From Anadara kagoshimensis (lineage: Eukaryota > Mollusca > Bivalvia > Arcoida > Arcidae): a stretch of DNA of 64,000 nt. Both the position numbers and the translations under genes were made by a program. Under the pieces are notes generated by a model. That model was not told the origin of the DNA and did no database searches. It saw only the letters and a program-made list of their open reading frames with translations. Of this stretch, positions 1 through 12,610 are shown one piece after another. Every line of letters starts with the position of its first letter. The first letter of the stretch is position 1. The stretch lies in contig CM037861.1 of NCBI GenBank assembly GCA_021292105.1, forward strand, positions 28,482,545-28,546,544, in the 5' to 3' direction.

Positions 1-788
1 TTTAGGCGCTGTCTCCGTTTGACTAGTAGCATCATTAACACCTATACATTCTGCAAATAAAAAAAAAAAACTCCATAATAATTTTTTATTTCGCGCAATT
101 TTCACACTGGTTAGTTTTTTAAATCCAAAATTTGTTTACGTGCAAATAACTTTCGCGATTAAGTTTCGCGAGGACAAAATAATCGCGAAGTTAATCGTCG
201 CGAGTTTGTTTCCAAAAATTGGTTTTATTAATACCACATATATTCAGCTAACTTTCTATCGCGAAAGTAAATAGTCGCGCAATGGTTTTAATAAGAGAAT
301 AGCGAAAGTTAATATTCGAACTTCCGCCAGTCATTCCTTCGATCTGTTCTTCAAGACACCATTTGCCTGGCGTAATTTCTCCAAAACTATAAATGAAGCC
401 CTATTTTAGGTAACTTTGTGTAAGCATCAACATTGATATAAGACGCGCTTATCATTGAAAAACTGACTCAGTTTTCCTTTTTTTCTTGGAGTTCACTTCT
501 GTATGTTTAGAATACTTTACTCAGTTAGGGAATAATGCTGAAATTTCACTTCTTATAGATTGATAGGATCTCTGTGACCATGGTATAAACTATTAGTAGT
601 TTTGAAAAAAAAGATTACAAAAAATTGCCAAAAATCTTAGTTAAGAAATGTTTGTGAAAATGGAGCCAGAATACTTACCCCTTTTTCTTGCTTGATTTGG
701 AGAATTATTGCGACTATCATTTGATGTCTTGCTTTTTGTCGACACTTTTTTTAAACTAAATTTAAAAAAAAAATGAATTGTTGCTGAT

Positions 789-862
<74 letters not shown>

Positions 863-3570
863 TCAAACCCGTCTATAAAGGCAACCCAAGAGAACCAGTA
901 AAAGTGGTCTCTACTCTTTATGGACAGGTGGCCTTTATATACAGGTTCAAATAATATGAATAAAGAACTATTGGGATACAATTCTACTTGCCTTTATAAG
1001 CAGGTGACCCTTATATAGAGGTGGCCTTTATATACAGGTTCAAATAATATGAATAAAGAACAATTGGGATACAATTCTACTTGTCTCTATAAGCAGGTTA
1101 CCCTTATATAGAGGTGGTCTTTATATACAGGTTCAAATAATATGAATAAAGAACAATTGGGATACAATTCTACTTGCCTTTATAAGCAGGTGACCCTTAT
1201 ATAGAGGTGGCCTTTATATACAGGTTCAAATAATATGAATAAAGAATAATTGGGATATAATTCTACTTGTCTCTATAAGCAAGTTACCCTTATATAGAGG
1301 TGGCCTTTATATACAGGTTCAAATAACATGAATAAAGAACAATTGGGATACAATTCTATTTGCCTTTATAAGCAGGTTACCCTTATATAGAGGTGGCCTT
1401 TATATACAGGTTCAAATAATATGAATAAAGAATAATTGGGATATAATTCTACTTGTCTCTATAAGCAGGTTACCCTTATATAGAGGTGGCCTTTATATAC
1501 AGGTTCAAATAATATGAATAAAAAACAATTGGGATACAATTCTACTTGCCTTTATAAGCAGGGGACACTTATATAGAGGTGCCTTTAAGGCAGGTTGGAC
1601 TATACCATTCTAATTCCGTGAAAGCATTTAATCGTGATGTCCAAATTTTCGCGGTATTCATGGACAATATATATGACCCACGAATTTACATGTCATCGAA
1701 CATTTTATATTACAAACTTACTTTAGATGGTTACCTCAAAACACGAATACTAGTATGTCATCTCAAGAAATTGAAAGACAAACTTTCTCACAATAGTATC
1801 TGCCCAGTTTTGGTGGTAAAAGTCTTTTTGAACACTTGTCCAATTATAGCTCCCGATTTGGCATCAGAAAAAAATTGAAAGAGAGAAAGAGATGTAGAAT
1901 TTAAATGAAAATAAGTGATTACCTTTCTTTTCCCATTTTTATTTGTTCTAGATCAGCTTTAGTCTTCTTGCCTTTTCGTTTGATACAACAAACTATTAGC
2001 AGTACGATAATACAGATAAATGAAGCAGCTAGGACAAGCCCAAATATCAGTCTGACTGAAATATTATCGAAATTAATTTTTATATCACTTATTCAGAGGC
2101 ACAAGCCTACAGTGGCCAGATCTTATAATAATAACAATAATAAAACCAGCATACAACGTCATGTAGTTAATAGAAAGTCGTATCATATGTATTTTCCGTC
2201 ATATACCACTTTTTGAATGTATTTTATGATTAAATTCTAAAAAAAAATGGTATGCTTGTGTACCAGCCGACCACGTCGAAACCCCCGAATCGTTTTCAAA
2301 ATTGTCTTTGCAAACATTCATAATGGGTGTTTACCACATGGTACGCTGGCAAACCTGATTAGGGGTCACTGGTTGTAAAATATCTAGAGATCCCTACAAA
2401 CATGTTGAATCACACCCGATTGCCGTTGTGACATTGGGGCAAGATAGCCGAATCAAAGCGTTATTATCTTCAACTCAAAGAAGTCCAAGGACCGTTGCGA
2501 GTTTGACAACAGTCTACAATGTATTTCAAGCGAGAAAAGGATTCCGTTGCAATAGGTCCTTGTTGGCTGGATCGATTACAGTATTAATGGACTACGTTGT
2601 CTAAAGAAATACCTAAACGACGATTTATAATGGATTTTTATAAAAAGGATAATTGAAATATATCCATTATTCGATTATTGAATATTCAAACTTCATTCAT
2701 AAATAGTTTTACTCGAATTAAGGGAAGTTCACTACCTTAGCTCAGTTGGTAGAGTGCTCGTTTTGTATGTGGCATGTTGTCGGTTCGAACCCCGGCCGGG
2801 TCTGATCAGAACTTAAAAATGGGAATTGACTGTCCTTCCGCTAAGCATTTAGAAATGAATTTTCATAATAAACTTTATATTACAAATGTAGGGTATCCAT
2901 AGATTAGACCAATATACGGATATAACGTCTCGATATAAGTGAAATATTCTTGACTGGGACGTTAAACACCATTACTCACTCAACTCTAATATACGGATAT
3001 ATGTAATTTATGAATCGGATAATAGATATCCATAAATCAAACTTAAATCCATAAAATTATGGATATCCAAAAATAAGAAGGATTTATGGATATCCAAAAT
3101 TCCAATCATGAATATCCATAAATCAAATAATATATCCGGATATTCATAATTAAAATAAGATTATGGATATCTGTAATTTGAATATGCAAATCAAATAAAT
3201 CTATATATCTTAAACAAAGAAGGATTTTAGGATGTCCATCATTCGAATTATATTATAGATACCCATACAATAAAATAACCCTTACGGAGCACCCAGCCTC
3301 CTTTCCCTGGTGGAAGTTCACGTATTTGACCAAATTTGTCAGTTTCAAAGTTTTTACTTTGCTTTTGTGATTTGGACACGGATTAAGATGATTGTTTTTG
3401 ATTATGGATATGTTGTACAAAGACATAGTATTTTGACTTACTGGCATATGAATCAGTAACTTGAGATTCAGCACTGATACTGGTACTGGTAACAACTGTA
3501 GACTGTTCTCTACTAGTAGTGGTCCCGTATGGCCCAGTCGTTGATGTAGGTGATATGTGACAGGATGGAT
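1..3570 (-). CDS. Single-pass membrane protein gene, left-arm copy, partial at both ends
   Basis: This is the mirror image of the gene at 13339-17025. Exons on the minus strand are 3442-3570, 1923-2055, 679-755 and 50 down to the window edge. Each of the three complete exons has exactly the same length as its right-arm partner (129, 133 and 77 nt), with the same splice borders and open phases. The last exon is cut by the window start after 50 nt, so its stop codon is not seen. Upstream exons are absent: between 3570 and the apex there are only repeats and a retrotransposon. This copy may be a duplicate created by misassembly. Confidence 0.6.
793..858. repeat. (AT)n microsatellite, left arm
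   Basis: About 33 perfect AT units lie in the intron of the membrane-protein gene. The right-arm partner is at 16049-16119. The YIYIYI reading frame across it is an artefact. Confidence 0.98.
861..1600 (+). repeat. Tandem array inside an inverted-repeat element, left arm
   Basis: About seven units of 90-95 bp each carry the blocks tataagcaggt, tatatagaggtggc and aataaagaacaattggga. The array is bounded by cagtcaaacc at the left and caggttggact at the right. These are the inverted ends of the single-copy element found at 18162, 26322, 39760, 40500, 46217 and 47570, so the array is an internal expansion of that element. Confidence 0.9.
2731..2987 (+). mobile_element. tRNA-derived SINE, left arm
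   Basis: It has a pol III A box (tagctcagttggtagag) and B box (ggttcgaacccc), then the family body. It ends with the shared tail gatataagtgaaatattctt and ccattactcactcaactc. The middle of the body is shortened relative to the copy at 43301. It is a SINE and not a functional tRNA gene, because the same head recurs with the same non-tRNA body. Confidence 0.85.
2990..3245. repeat. AT-rich satellite-like block with GATATCC motifs, left arm
   Basis: Imperfect short units built on atggatatccataaat recur in both orientations, so the block can form many small hairpins. The mirror is at 13675-13925. No coding potential is seen. Confidence 0.7.
3280..3425. repeat. Dispersed repeat ending in CCTGGTGGAAGTTCACGT, left arm
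   Basis: The block gagcacccagcctcctttcc, then tggtggaagttcacgt and agtttcaaagtttttacttt, recurs at 13500-13640 (mirror), 40150-40290, 41945-42010, 51390-51515, 56395-56590 and 61725-61925. Short reading frames across it are shadows of the repeat. Confidence 0.7.
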
Positions 3571-3799
3571 CTACAAACACATCAATATTTGATAGTAATT
3601 CAATTCCTCTTTCATGTATTTTGATTGACCATATCTGTCCTGTCATTTTTGCATGAATTGATTAGCTCTCAATGACGTCATGTTATATTATAACGTTATA
3701 TCAATAACTACAATATTCTATTATATGCAAATACTAAAAGTTGATAGGTTTTTTAGATATATTGACAAATATAGTAATTCTAGCAATTTCCCCCTTAAG

Positions 3800-4145
3800 A
3801 ACCTTGCTGTTTCCCTATTTTGATCTAAGATTTATGCAAATCTGAAACTGGGTGTCATAAGTATGCTACACATGCAATATCTAAGCTATATTTCTTGTAT
3901 TTTCAGAGGAGAAGACTTTTAAAGATTTTTACAATTCCCCTTCATGAGGCCCTTGGGAATGCTTCCTTCATTTGTGCAAATCTGAAAGCCCTTCACGCAG
4001 GCATGATTGTCAGTAAGTTAAACAAATGGTCTGGTAGTTTTGGAGACGATTAAAATGTGAAGTGTTAACGCACGACAGACGCCGGACGTAGACCATCGCA
4101 TTATTTCATCTGAGCTTTCAACTGAGGTGCGCTAAAATGAACATT
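3800..4145 (+). repeat. End fragment of an AGGTCA-type composite repeat, left arm
   Basis: The segment around 4025-4140 (ggtctggtagttttggagac, attaaaatgtgaagt, cgcacgacagacgcc, catctgagcttt) matches the end of the larger repeat at 31370-31510. The mirror is at 12775-13120. No gene is seen. Confidence 0.6.
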
Positions 4146-4289
4146 TCGTACATTGAATAATTCGCATAGCAAGTTTAAGGCAGATTGTTTTTACAAATTA
4201 AACGAGAATAATGTTGGAAACTTTATCAGCTGGGACAACAACATACACGTTTGTTGTGTGTGTCTGTTAGAATTGCTAAAATGTCTCCA

Positions 4290-7090
4290 GGGTTAGTTTA
4301 AACAATATTTTATTTAATTCATAAATACATAAGTAAAATAGATAACATATACAAATGTAGAAAATAGGATTCGGGAACAAGCCATGTGCTTATATTAACC
4401 GTCTCCATATCTGAAAGTTACAATGTTTGACCGATGAATATATATAATTATGTGGGGAGAAAAAAATATATGAATTATAAATAAATAAGATAGTGTACCA
4501 TTAAACAATTAATAAATAAATCAGTGTACCATAAATATGCAAGTTATTTTATCAAAAACGCTTAGTGAGTTCACTGATATATCTTTGGACAGTTGAAAAA
4601 ATTTCATTATTTTGTGCGTCGGAAAGTAAATCTGCGTCACCATATAAAATTAAGTCAGTGGTAATATTATAACTCTGTTCAAGTTTGAAGATTGTGTTTT
4701 GACGAATAAAATTTAGCAAAAAATGAAAAGTAGACTCTACTTCACCACATGAACACCGAGGACTGTAAATTAAATTTTTATCAAATAGATGTTTATTAAA
4801 GAGTTGAATTTGACCTTTGCGTGATCCGGAAGAATAAAAAGAAGGGACTTTAGAATTCATGTCAATAGATTGTTTAAAACCATAAAGCGAACCATTTCTT
4901 ACATCTTGGGAAATTTCGTTCCAATCTCTAATGGTTTGAGGGAGAAATGAATTGTAATGAAAATAAGTTCTAAAACGAGTAGTCAGTAAACGATTTTGTC
5001 TAGTGCCGTAACGATGAGTATAGTCATTGGGAATTAAGTTTGTTAAATAATCAGGTGTCAGTCCGTGGTACATTTTGTAAAGTTGTATCAGTCGATGTTT
5101 CTTCCGTCTGTCGTGTAATGTGTCCCATCCAGTCTCTTTGTATAAACGAAAAATGCTAGTCAGTTTGGTAGCGCCAGTTACAATTCTGGCTGCTTCTAAA
5201 TTAATTTTTTAAGTTGTTCTGTCAAGTTGTCAGTTATATTGTCCCATACTATGTCAGCATATTCCAATAAAGGCCTTATAAAAGTTATATGTATATATTT
5301 TTTCTAGACTGTGACGGTCGAGTTTATACTTAAGTTTTCTCAGGAGGGAAAGTCTGTTATTAGCTTTTGATAAAATGGCAACTATATGATTTTTCCAGTA
5401 CCCATCAGAGGAAAACAATATTCCAAGATGTTTGTGGGTTTCGACTTCGGTTATTGGAGTGTGGTTCATATAAAGTTGGGGATGAAAGGGCATAGATGTT
5501 TTGCGTGAAATAATCATGGATTCTGTTTTGTTGGGGTTAAATGTGACCAGCCACTTTTGAGCCCAGTTATGTATAAGATCAAGATCATTATTCAAAATGA
5601 CTGCAGCATCAAATGGATCTTCAACAGTTATATATAAAGAAGTATCATCAGCAAACAGTTTAATTAATTTCACTTTGTATGTTATTTACTATATCATTAA
5701 TATAAATTATAAAAAGAATAGGACCCAGAATTGAACCTTGTGGAACGCCTGCTCGTATAAATTCCCAGGTTGAAGTTACATTATTGTTAAAAACAACCCT
5801 TTGTTGTCTACCTTCCAAATAACTTTTAAACCACAGAAGTAAAGAACCACCTATTCCAATAGACTTTAATTTTTCTAATAAACCCCGATGCCAAACTCTG
5901 TCAAAAGCTTTGCTTATGTCGCAAAATATAACCCTTATTTCTTTCCCACGATCGAGCGCTGTAGAAATGTCATTGCTAATGTCTAAAAGTTGATTTACAG
6001 TTGAGTCACCCGGTCTGAAACCAGACAGAAAAGGTGTAATGATAGAGTTGTCCAGTAAATAGTTGTTTAAATATTTATAAACACAACGTTCCATAACCTT
6101 GCCAAGAATGTTTAACAATGAAATTGGGCGATAATTACTAACATTACTTGGATCTTCTTTCTTATATACAGGAGTAAAATTTGCTTGTTTCCAAATAGTT
6201 GGAAATATGGAGTTTTGTAACAGTTTTGTAAAATATTTACTTAGAGGAAAGCATAGTATATCAGAAGCCCGGATTAGTAAGAGGGGGTGGATATTGTCTG
6301 GACCAGAAGCTTTTGATGCATTAAGGCAATTTATAATAACTTCAACATCCTTAGGAGTGATTTGTAAGTTTGATAAGGAGTATTCAGGAACGGGGAGGTT
6401 TGGGGGTGATTGATTATCATCACAGAGATAAGTTTGTTTTACAAAAAAAAACTTGTTGAGTGCGTCAACTTTATCTTGCTCCTCGCTTATCACTGTATTT
6501 CCAATAAGTAACGGTGGGATAGAGGAAGACTTTTTTATACACATAAATGTTTTAGCAATTTGCCACCAGTTTTTCTCGTCAAGCTTACCAGAACACAATT
6601 TTTTAGTCATTTTAGTGTAGTATTGTTCTTTGGCTAATCTACAAGCAGTAATACACCTATTTCTTATTTTTCTAAAATCAGCCCAGTGAGCAACTTCATT
6701 ACTTTTCTTAGCCTTTTTATGAATTCGCTTACGTTTTCTTATTAATTTTCTTATATTATTATGCATCCAAGGCTTGTCGTTATGTCTAACTGTTACTTGT
6801 TTATTAGGTATATTTTTTTTTTTAATGTTTGTAATGCGAAGAGCGGTATTATTCAAATTATCATCATTTATAAAATCCCAATTAGTATCTAAAAGGTTCT
6901 CCCTATATAAATCCCAATTAGCTTGGTTATAATACCAAATAGTTCGTTGGATAGAAATATTCTGTGGTTTCTCAATATTCAAGACAAGAAAATGGGACAG
7001 TGATATCTAACATTGACATCGTAAAAAGATTCACCCACACCACTGTTAATCACTATAGTTTCGTCATTTATGAGATTTCTGAGGAAGGTT
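4290..7090 (-). pseudogene. 5'-truncated non-LTR retrotransposon (jockey/CR1-like reverse transcriptase), left arm
   Basis: The main frame, 6982 down to 5660 (440 codons), covers most of the reverse transcriptase: NYRPISLLNILGKVMERC, SKAFDRVWHRGLL and GVPQGSILGPILFIIYINDI. A frame change near 5665 leads to the catalytic box FADDTSLY at about 5650. Further shifts near 5285 and 5205 separate this from the C-terminal part (5073-4552), which has PRCSCGEVESTFHFLL, a Cys-rich tail usual in such elements. Upstream of 6982 a remnant with YHCPIF resembles the end of an APE endonuclease; the rest of the endonuclease is gone. The 3' UTR ends near 4300 with an ATTTTATTTAA tract and no long poly-A. It could not be autonomous. 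Clade assignment is by motif style only. Confidence 0.85.
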
Positions 7091-7234
7091 TAATACTCAC
7101 AGACCCTTTAGGCTTAGCAACTGTTTAATAAAAGATCTAAAACCAATATTAGATTAGGCCAATAGACTGTGTGATTTAGGTATTATAAGACAACATGTTT
7201 GATTTTCATAAACGCCCAGCACCCAGTATTACTA

Positions 7235-7410
7235 TTGTCAAATACCATTTTTTGAATTTAATCATTAAATACATTCAAAAAATGGTAAATGACAATATGT
7301 CATATACCATTTTTTGAATGTATTTGATGATTAAATTTAAAAAATGGATATTGTCATATACCATTTTTGAATGCATTTAATGATTAAATTCATAAATGGT
7401 ATATGACACT
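7235..7410. repeat. Short hairpin repeats (ATATACCATTTTTTGAATG), left arm
   Basis: A near-palindromic unit of about 50 bp, reading taccattttttgaatg one way and cattcaaaaaatggta the other, occurs about three times in a row. A single unit is at 2203-2256. Mirrors are at 9510-9680 and 14660-14712. Function unknown. Confidence 0.65.
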
Positions 7411-7449
7411 ATCATCTATCCTTATAATTATCCCTGTACATAGTCTCTA

Positions 7450-7662
7450 AATTGACGTTTCGCCGACCACGCCCACAATGTTCCGACACTGACCGCTAAC
7501 ACGGTACCAAAAGCAGTGTCAAGGCAATTTATGACGTACTAGTGTCAGTGACGTCATTAAACGGCACAATTCAGGCCCCGTTTTTATTTTTATTTTTTGC
7601 GTCTAATTCGACATGCCGGCCTTTGTCGTGACGTTGTGAGCGTGGTCGGCGATCCGTCAATT
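7450..7662. mobile_element. Small inverted-repeat element, GACCACGCCC family, left arm
   Basis: The ends are inverted: aattgacgtttcgccgacca at the left and gtggtcggcgatccgtcaat at the right, about 213 bp apart, with no coding sequence. Other copies are at 9251-9462, 23086-23296 and 27814-28025. It is a non-autonomous MITE-like element; the parent transposon is not in the window. It appears inserted in another repeat, whose parts flank it. Confidence 0.85.
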
Positions 7663-7804
7663 ACATTGGACATTTGTTTGAATATTCAAATTAGATGTCA
7701 AACAGCCAGGTCAAACTTGGCACACTATAATTAAAAGTTGGGTCCATTAAATTATTAGGTCTCTTGAGGTCCGTATTCTGTGCCATGGTTCCCACAACTG
7801 ACCC

Positions 7805-8002
7805 ATTGGGGTTCGCCGCTGTACCACGTGATACCCTCTAACGTTTGCGGAATACTTATTTCCAATGGATATTGAATAACATGAGATGACGTTTTCCCGC
7901 GAAAACGACGTCATTCCGGGAATCTGTGACGCTGACGTTTCCAAAACGTTCCGCACAAACGTTAAGAGGTTTTGATCACGTGGTACAGCGGCGAATCCCA
8001 TT
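7805..8002. mobile_element. Small inverted-repeat element, CACGTG family, left arm
   Basis: The ends ttcgccgctgtaccacgtga and tcacgtggtacagcggcgaa are inverted and about 200 bp apart. The whole unit is nearly self-complementary, and each end carries a CACGTG E-box. Copies are at 8912, 30059, 40972 and 51989, with a half copy at 21556. Short reading frames in it are shadows. Confidence 0.88.
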
Positions 8003-8440
8003 CATAATTCCCTGAAAATTGCGCTACATTTAATACCTGACAGAATTCCATTCCCCCCAACATTCTAGCGGTTCTACATACATGTAAGAAAAATGCAACT
8101 AGCCGCAGCAAGATTTTTTGCCATTGCACAGTTGGTAAAAATGGCAATAAAGGGTAGTAAAATATTTTAGTAATTAGCAAGTGAAAGAGAAATAAAAAAT
8201 AAGGTACTAGTCCATAGTTAGTATGTCATGTTTTGTTCAGCACTGTGGGAAGAGCAAGTCAGATGAGAAATTTAAGCACATGATTAAAATTTCAAAGGGA
8301 CGCAACTCTTGAGAAAGAAATATAGACTATAAAAATATAAAATACCCTAGGCTAGCAATTTCCAATCATTTTCTAATTTTTTTAATTTCCTGACAATTTT
8401 TTAATTCATTGACAATTCCTGGACCGAAATATTTCTGTCG

Positions 8441-8477
8441 TCAACTGCCCTTTTTTATTGATGATATGGGGCCCTAG
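8441..8477. other. Apex spacer of the palindrome
   Basis: This 37-bp unpaired segment lies between the arm ends at 8421-8440 (ggaccgaaatatttctgtcg) and 8478-8497, which are exact reverse complements. It contains no gene or recognised repeat. Confidence 0.9.
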
Positions 8478-8911
8478 CGACAGAAATATTTCGGTCCAGG
8501 AATTGTCAATGAATTAAAAAATTGTCAGGAAATTAAAAAAATTAGAAAATGATTGGAAATTGCTAGCCTAGGGTATTTATATTTTATAGTCTATATTTCT
8601 TTCTCAAGAGTTGCGTCCCTTTGAAATTTTAATCATGTGCTTAAATTTCTCATCTGACTTGCTCTTCCCACAGTGCTGAACAAAACATGACATACTAACT
8701 ATGGACTAGTACCTTATTTTTTATTTCTCTTTCACTTGCTAATTACTAAAATATTTTACTACCCTTATTGCCATTTTTACCAACTGTGCAATGGCAAAAA
8801 ATCTTGCTGCGGCTAGTTGCATTTTTCTTACATGTATGTAGAACCGTTAGAATGTTGGGGGGAATGGAATTCTGTCAGGTATTAAATGTAGCGCAATTTT
8901 CAGGGAATTAT

Positions 8912-9108
8912 GAATGGGATTCGCCGCTGTACCACGTGATCAAAACCTCTTAACGTTTGTGCGGAACGTTTGGAAACGTCAGCGTCACAGATTCCCGGAA
9001 TGACGTCGTTTTCGCGGGAAAACGTCATCTCATGTATTCAATATCCATTGGAAATAAGTATTCCGCAAACGTTAGAGGGTATCACGTGGTACAGCGGCGA
9101 ACCCCAAT
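8912..9108. mobile_element. Small inverted-repeat element, CACGTG family, right arm
   Basis: Mirror copy of 7805-8002. Inverted ends with CACGTG are intact on both sides. Confidence 0.88.
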
Positions 9109-9250
9109 GGGTCAGTTGTGGGAACCATGGCACAGAATACGGACCTCAAGAGACCTAATAATTTAATGGACCCAACTTTTAATTATAGTGTGCCAAGTTT
9201 GACTGGCTGTTTGACATCTAATTTGAATATTCAAACAAATGTCCAATGTA

Positions 9251-9462
9251 ATTGACGGATCGCCGACCACGCTCACAACGTCACGACAAAGGCCGGCATG
9301 TCGAATTAGACGCAAAAAATAAAAATAAAAACGGGGCCTGAATTGTGCCGTTTAATGACGTCACTGACACTAGTACGTCATAAATTGCCTTGACACTGCT
9401 TTTGGTACCGTGTTAGCGGTCAGTATCGGAACATTGTGGGCGTGGTCGGCGAAACGTCAATT
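9251..9462. mobile_element. Small inverted-repeat element, GACCACGCCC family, right arm
   Basis: Mirror copy of 7450-7662, with at least one substitution between the arms. Confidence 0.85.
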
Positions 9463-9829
9463 TAGAGACTATGTACAGGGATAATTATAAGGATAGATGA
9501 TAGTGTCATATACCATTTATGAATTTAATCATTAAATGCATTCAAAAATGGTATATGACAATATCCATTTTTTAAATTTAATCATCAAATACATTCAAAA
9601 AATGGTATATGACATATTGTCATTTACCATTTTTTGAATGTATTTAATGATTAAATTCAAAAATGGTATTTGACAATAGTAATACTGGGTGCTGGGCGTT
9701 TATGAAAATCAAACATGTTGTCTTATAATACCTAAATCACACAGTCTATTGGCCTAATCTAATATTGGTTTTAGATCTTTTATTAAACAGTTGCTAAGCC
9801 TAAAGGGTCTGTGAGTATTAAACCTTCCT

Positions 9830-12610
9830 CAGAAATCTCATAAATGACGAAACTATAGTGATTAACAGTGGTGTGGGTGAATCTTTTTACGATGTCAATG
9901 TTAGATATCACTGTCCCATTTTCTTGTCTTGAATATTGAGAAACCACAGAATATTTCTATCCAACGAACTATTTGGTATTATAACCAAGCTAATTGGGAT
10001 TTATATAGGGAGAACCTTTTAGATACTAATTGGGATTTTATAAATGATGATAATTTGAATAATACCGCTCTTCGCATTACAAACATTAAAAAAAAAAAAA
10101 GCATATACCTAATAAACAAGTAACAGTTAGACATAACGACAAGCCTTGGATGCATAATAATATAAGAAATTAATAAGAAAACGTAAGCGAATCATAAAAA
10201 GGCTAAGAAAAGTAATGAAGTTGCTCACTGGGCTGATTTTAGAAAAATAAGAAATAGGTGTATTACTGCTTGTAGATTAGCCAAAGAACAATACTACACT
10301 AAAATGACTAAAAAATTGTGTTCTGGTAAGCTTGACGAGAAAAACTGGTGGCAAATTGCTAAAACATTTATGTGTATAAAAAAGTCTTCCTCTATCCCAC
10401 CGTTACTTATTGGAAATACAGTGATAAGCGAGGAGCAAGATAAAGTTGACGCACTCAACAAGTTTTTTTTTGTAAAACAAACTTATCTCTGTGATGATAA
10501 TCAATCACCCCCAAACCTCCCGTTCCTGAATACTCCTTATCAAACTTACAAATCACTCCTAAGGATGTTGAAGTTATTATAAATTGCCTTAATGCATCAA
10601 AAGCTTCTGGTCCAGACAATATCCACCCCCTCTTACTAATCCGGGCTTCTGATATAGTATGCTTTCCTCTAAGTAAATATTTTACAAAACTGTTACAAAA
10701 CTCCATATTTCCAACTATTTGGAAACAAGCAAATTTTACTCCTGTATATAAGAAAGAAATCCAAGTAATGTTAGTAATTATCGCCAATTTCATTGTTAAA
10801 CATTCTTGGCAAGGTTATGGAACGTTGTGTTTATAAATATTTAAACAACTATTTACTGGACAACTCTATCATTACACCTTTTCTGTCTGGTTTCAGACCG
10901 GGTGACTCAACTGTAAATCAACTTTTAGACATTAGCAATGACATTCTACAGCGCTCGATCGTGGGAAAGAAATAAGGGTTATATTTTGCGACATAAGCAA
11001 AGCTTTTGACAGAGTTTGGCATCGGGGTTTATTAGAAAAATTAAAGTCTATTGGAATAGGTGGTTCTTTACTTCTGTGGTTTAAAAGTTATTTGGAAGGT
11101 AGACAACAAAGGGTTGTTTTTAACAATAATGTAACTTCAACCTGGGAATTTATACGAGCAGGCGTTCCACAAGGTTCAATTCTGGGTCCTATTCTTTTTA
11201 TAATTTATATTAATGATATAGTAAATAACATACAAAGTGAAATTAATTAAACTGTTTGCTGATGATACTTCTTTATATATAACTGTTGAAGATCCATTTG
11301 ATGCTGCAGTCATTTTGAATAATGATCTTGATCTTATACATAACTGGGCTCAAAAGTGGCTGGTCACATTTAACCCCAACAAAACAGAATCCATGATTAT
11401 TTCACGCAAAACATCTATGCCCTTTCATCCCCAACTTTATATGAACCACACTCCAATAACGAAGTCGAAACCCACAAACATCTTGGAATATTGTTTTCCT
11501 CTGATGGGTACTGGAAAAATCATATAGTTGCCATTTTATCAAAAGCTAATAACAGACTTTCCCTCCTGAGAAAACTTAAGTATAAACTCGACCGTCACAG
11601 TCTAGAAAAAATATATACATATAACTTTTATAAGGCCTTTATTGGAATATGCTGACATAGTATGGGACAATATAACTGACAACTTGACAGAACAACTTAA
11701 AAAATTAATTTAGAAGCAGCCAGAATTGTAACTGGCGCTACCAAACTGACTAGCATTTTTCGTTTATACAAAGAGACTGGATGGGACACATTACACGACA
11801 GACGGAAGAAACATCGACTGATACAACTTTACAAAATGTACCACGGACTGACACCTGATTATTTAACAAACTTAATTCCCAATGACTATACTCATCGTTA
11901 CGGCACTAGACAAAATCGTTTACTGACTACTCGTTTTAGAACTTATTTTCATTACAATTCATTTCTCCCTCAAACCATTAGAGATTGGAACGAAATTTCC
12001 AAGATGTAAGAAATGGTTCGCTTTATGGTTTTAAACAATCTATTGACATGAATTCTAAAGTCCCTTCTTTTTATTCTTCCGGATCACGCAAAGGTCAAAT
12101 TCAACTCTTTGAATAAACATCTATTTGATAAAAATTTAATTTACAGTCCTCGGTGTTCATGTGGTGAAGTAGAGTCTACTTTTCATTTTTTGCTAAATTT
12201 TATTCGTCAAAACACAATCTTCAAACTTGAACAGAGTTATAATATTACCACTGACTTAATTTTATATGGTGACGCAGATTTACTTTCCGACGCACAAAAT
12301 AATGAAATTTTTTCAACTGTCCAAAGATATATCAGTGAACTCACTAAGCGTTTTTGATAAAATAACTTGCATATTTATGGTACACTGATTTATTTATTAA
12401 TTGTTTAATGGTACACTATCTTATTTATTATAATTCATAATATTTTTTTCTCCCCACATAATTATATATATTCATCGGTCAAACATTGTAACTTTCAGAT
12501 ATGGAGACGGGTTAATATAAGCACATGGCTTGTTCCCGAATCCTATTTTCTACATTTGTATATGTTATCTATTTTACTTATGTATTTATGAATTAAATAA
12601 AATATTGTTT
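9830..12610 (+). pseudogene. 5'-truncated non-LTR retrotransposon, right arm, further broken
   Basis: Mirror of the element at 4290-7090. It shares that copy's frameshifts and has extra ones: a longer A tract near 10090 and one-base losses near 10170, 10190, 10525, 10755, 10790, 10945, 11460 and 12000. The long 440-codon frame is therefore split into pieces (9929-10123, 10304-10582, 10793-10975). The FADDTSLY box remains at about 11260, in the frame 11237-11527. Most private differences are single bases in short homopolymers, which looks like poor consensus quality more than decay. Confidence 0.85.

Noticed and set aside
751-981. Frame with a long Tyr-Ile run
   Set aside because: It is a translation of the (AT)n microsatellite.
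1905-2216. 103-codon plus-strand frame
   Set aside because: It is antisense to the minus-strand exon encoding a transmembrane helix (1923-2055), whose splice borders and phase fit the gene.
2390-2605. 61-codon frame (IAVVTLGQDSRIKALL...)
   Set aside because: No start, splice context or family; the right-arm mirror is frameshifted, so coding status cannot be supported.
4552-6982. Active retrotransposon
   Set aside because: The endonuclease is missing and at least three frameshifts are shared by both copies.
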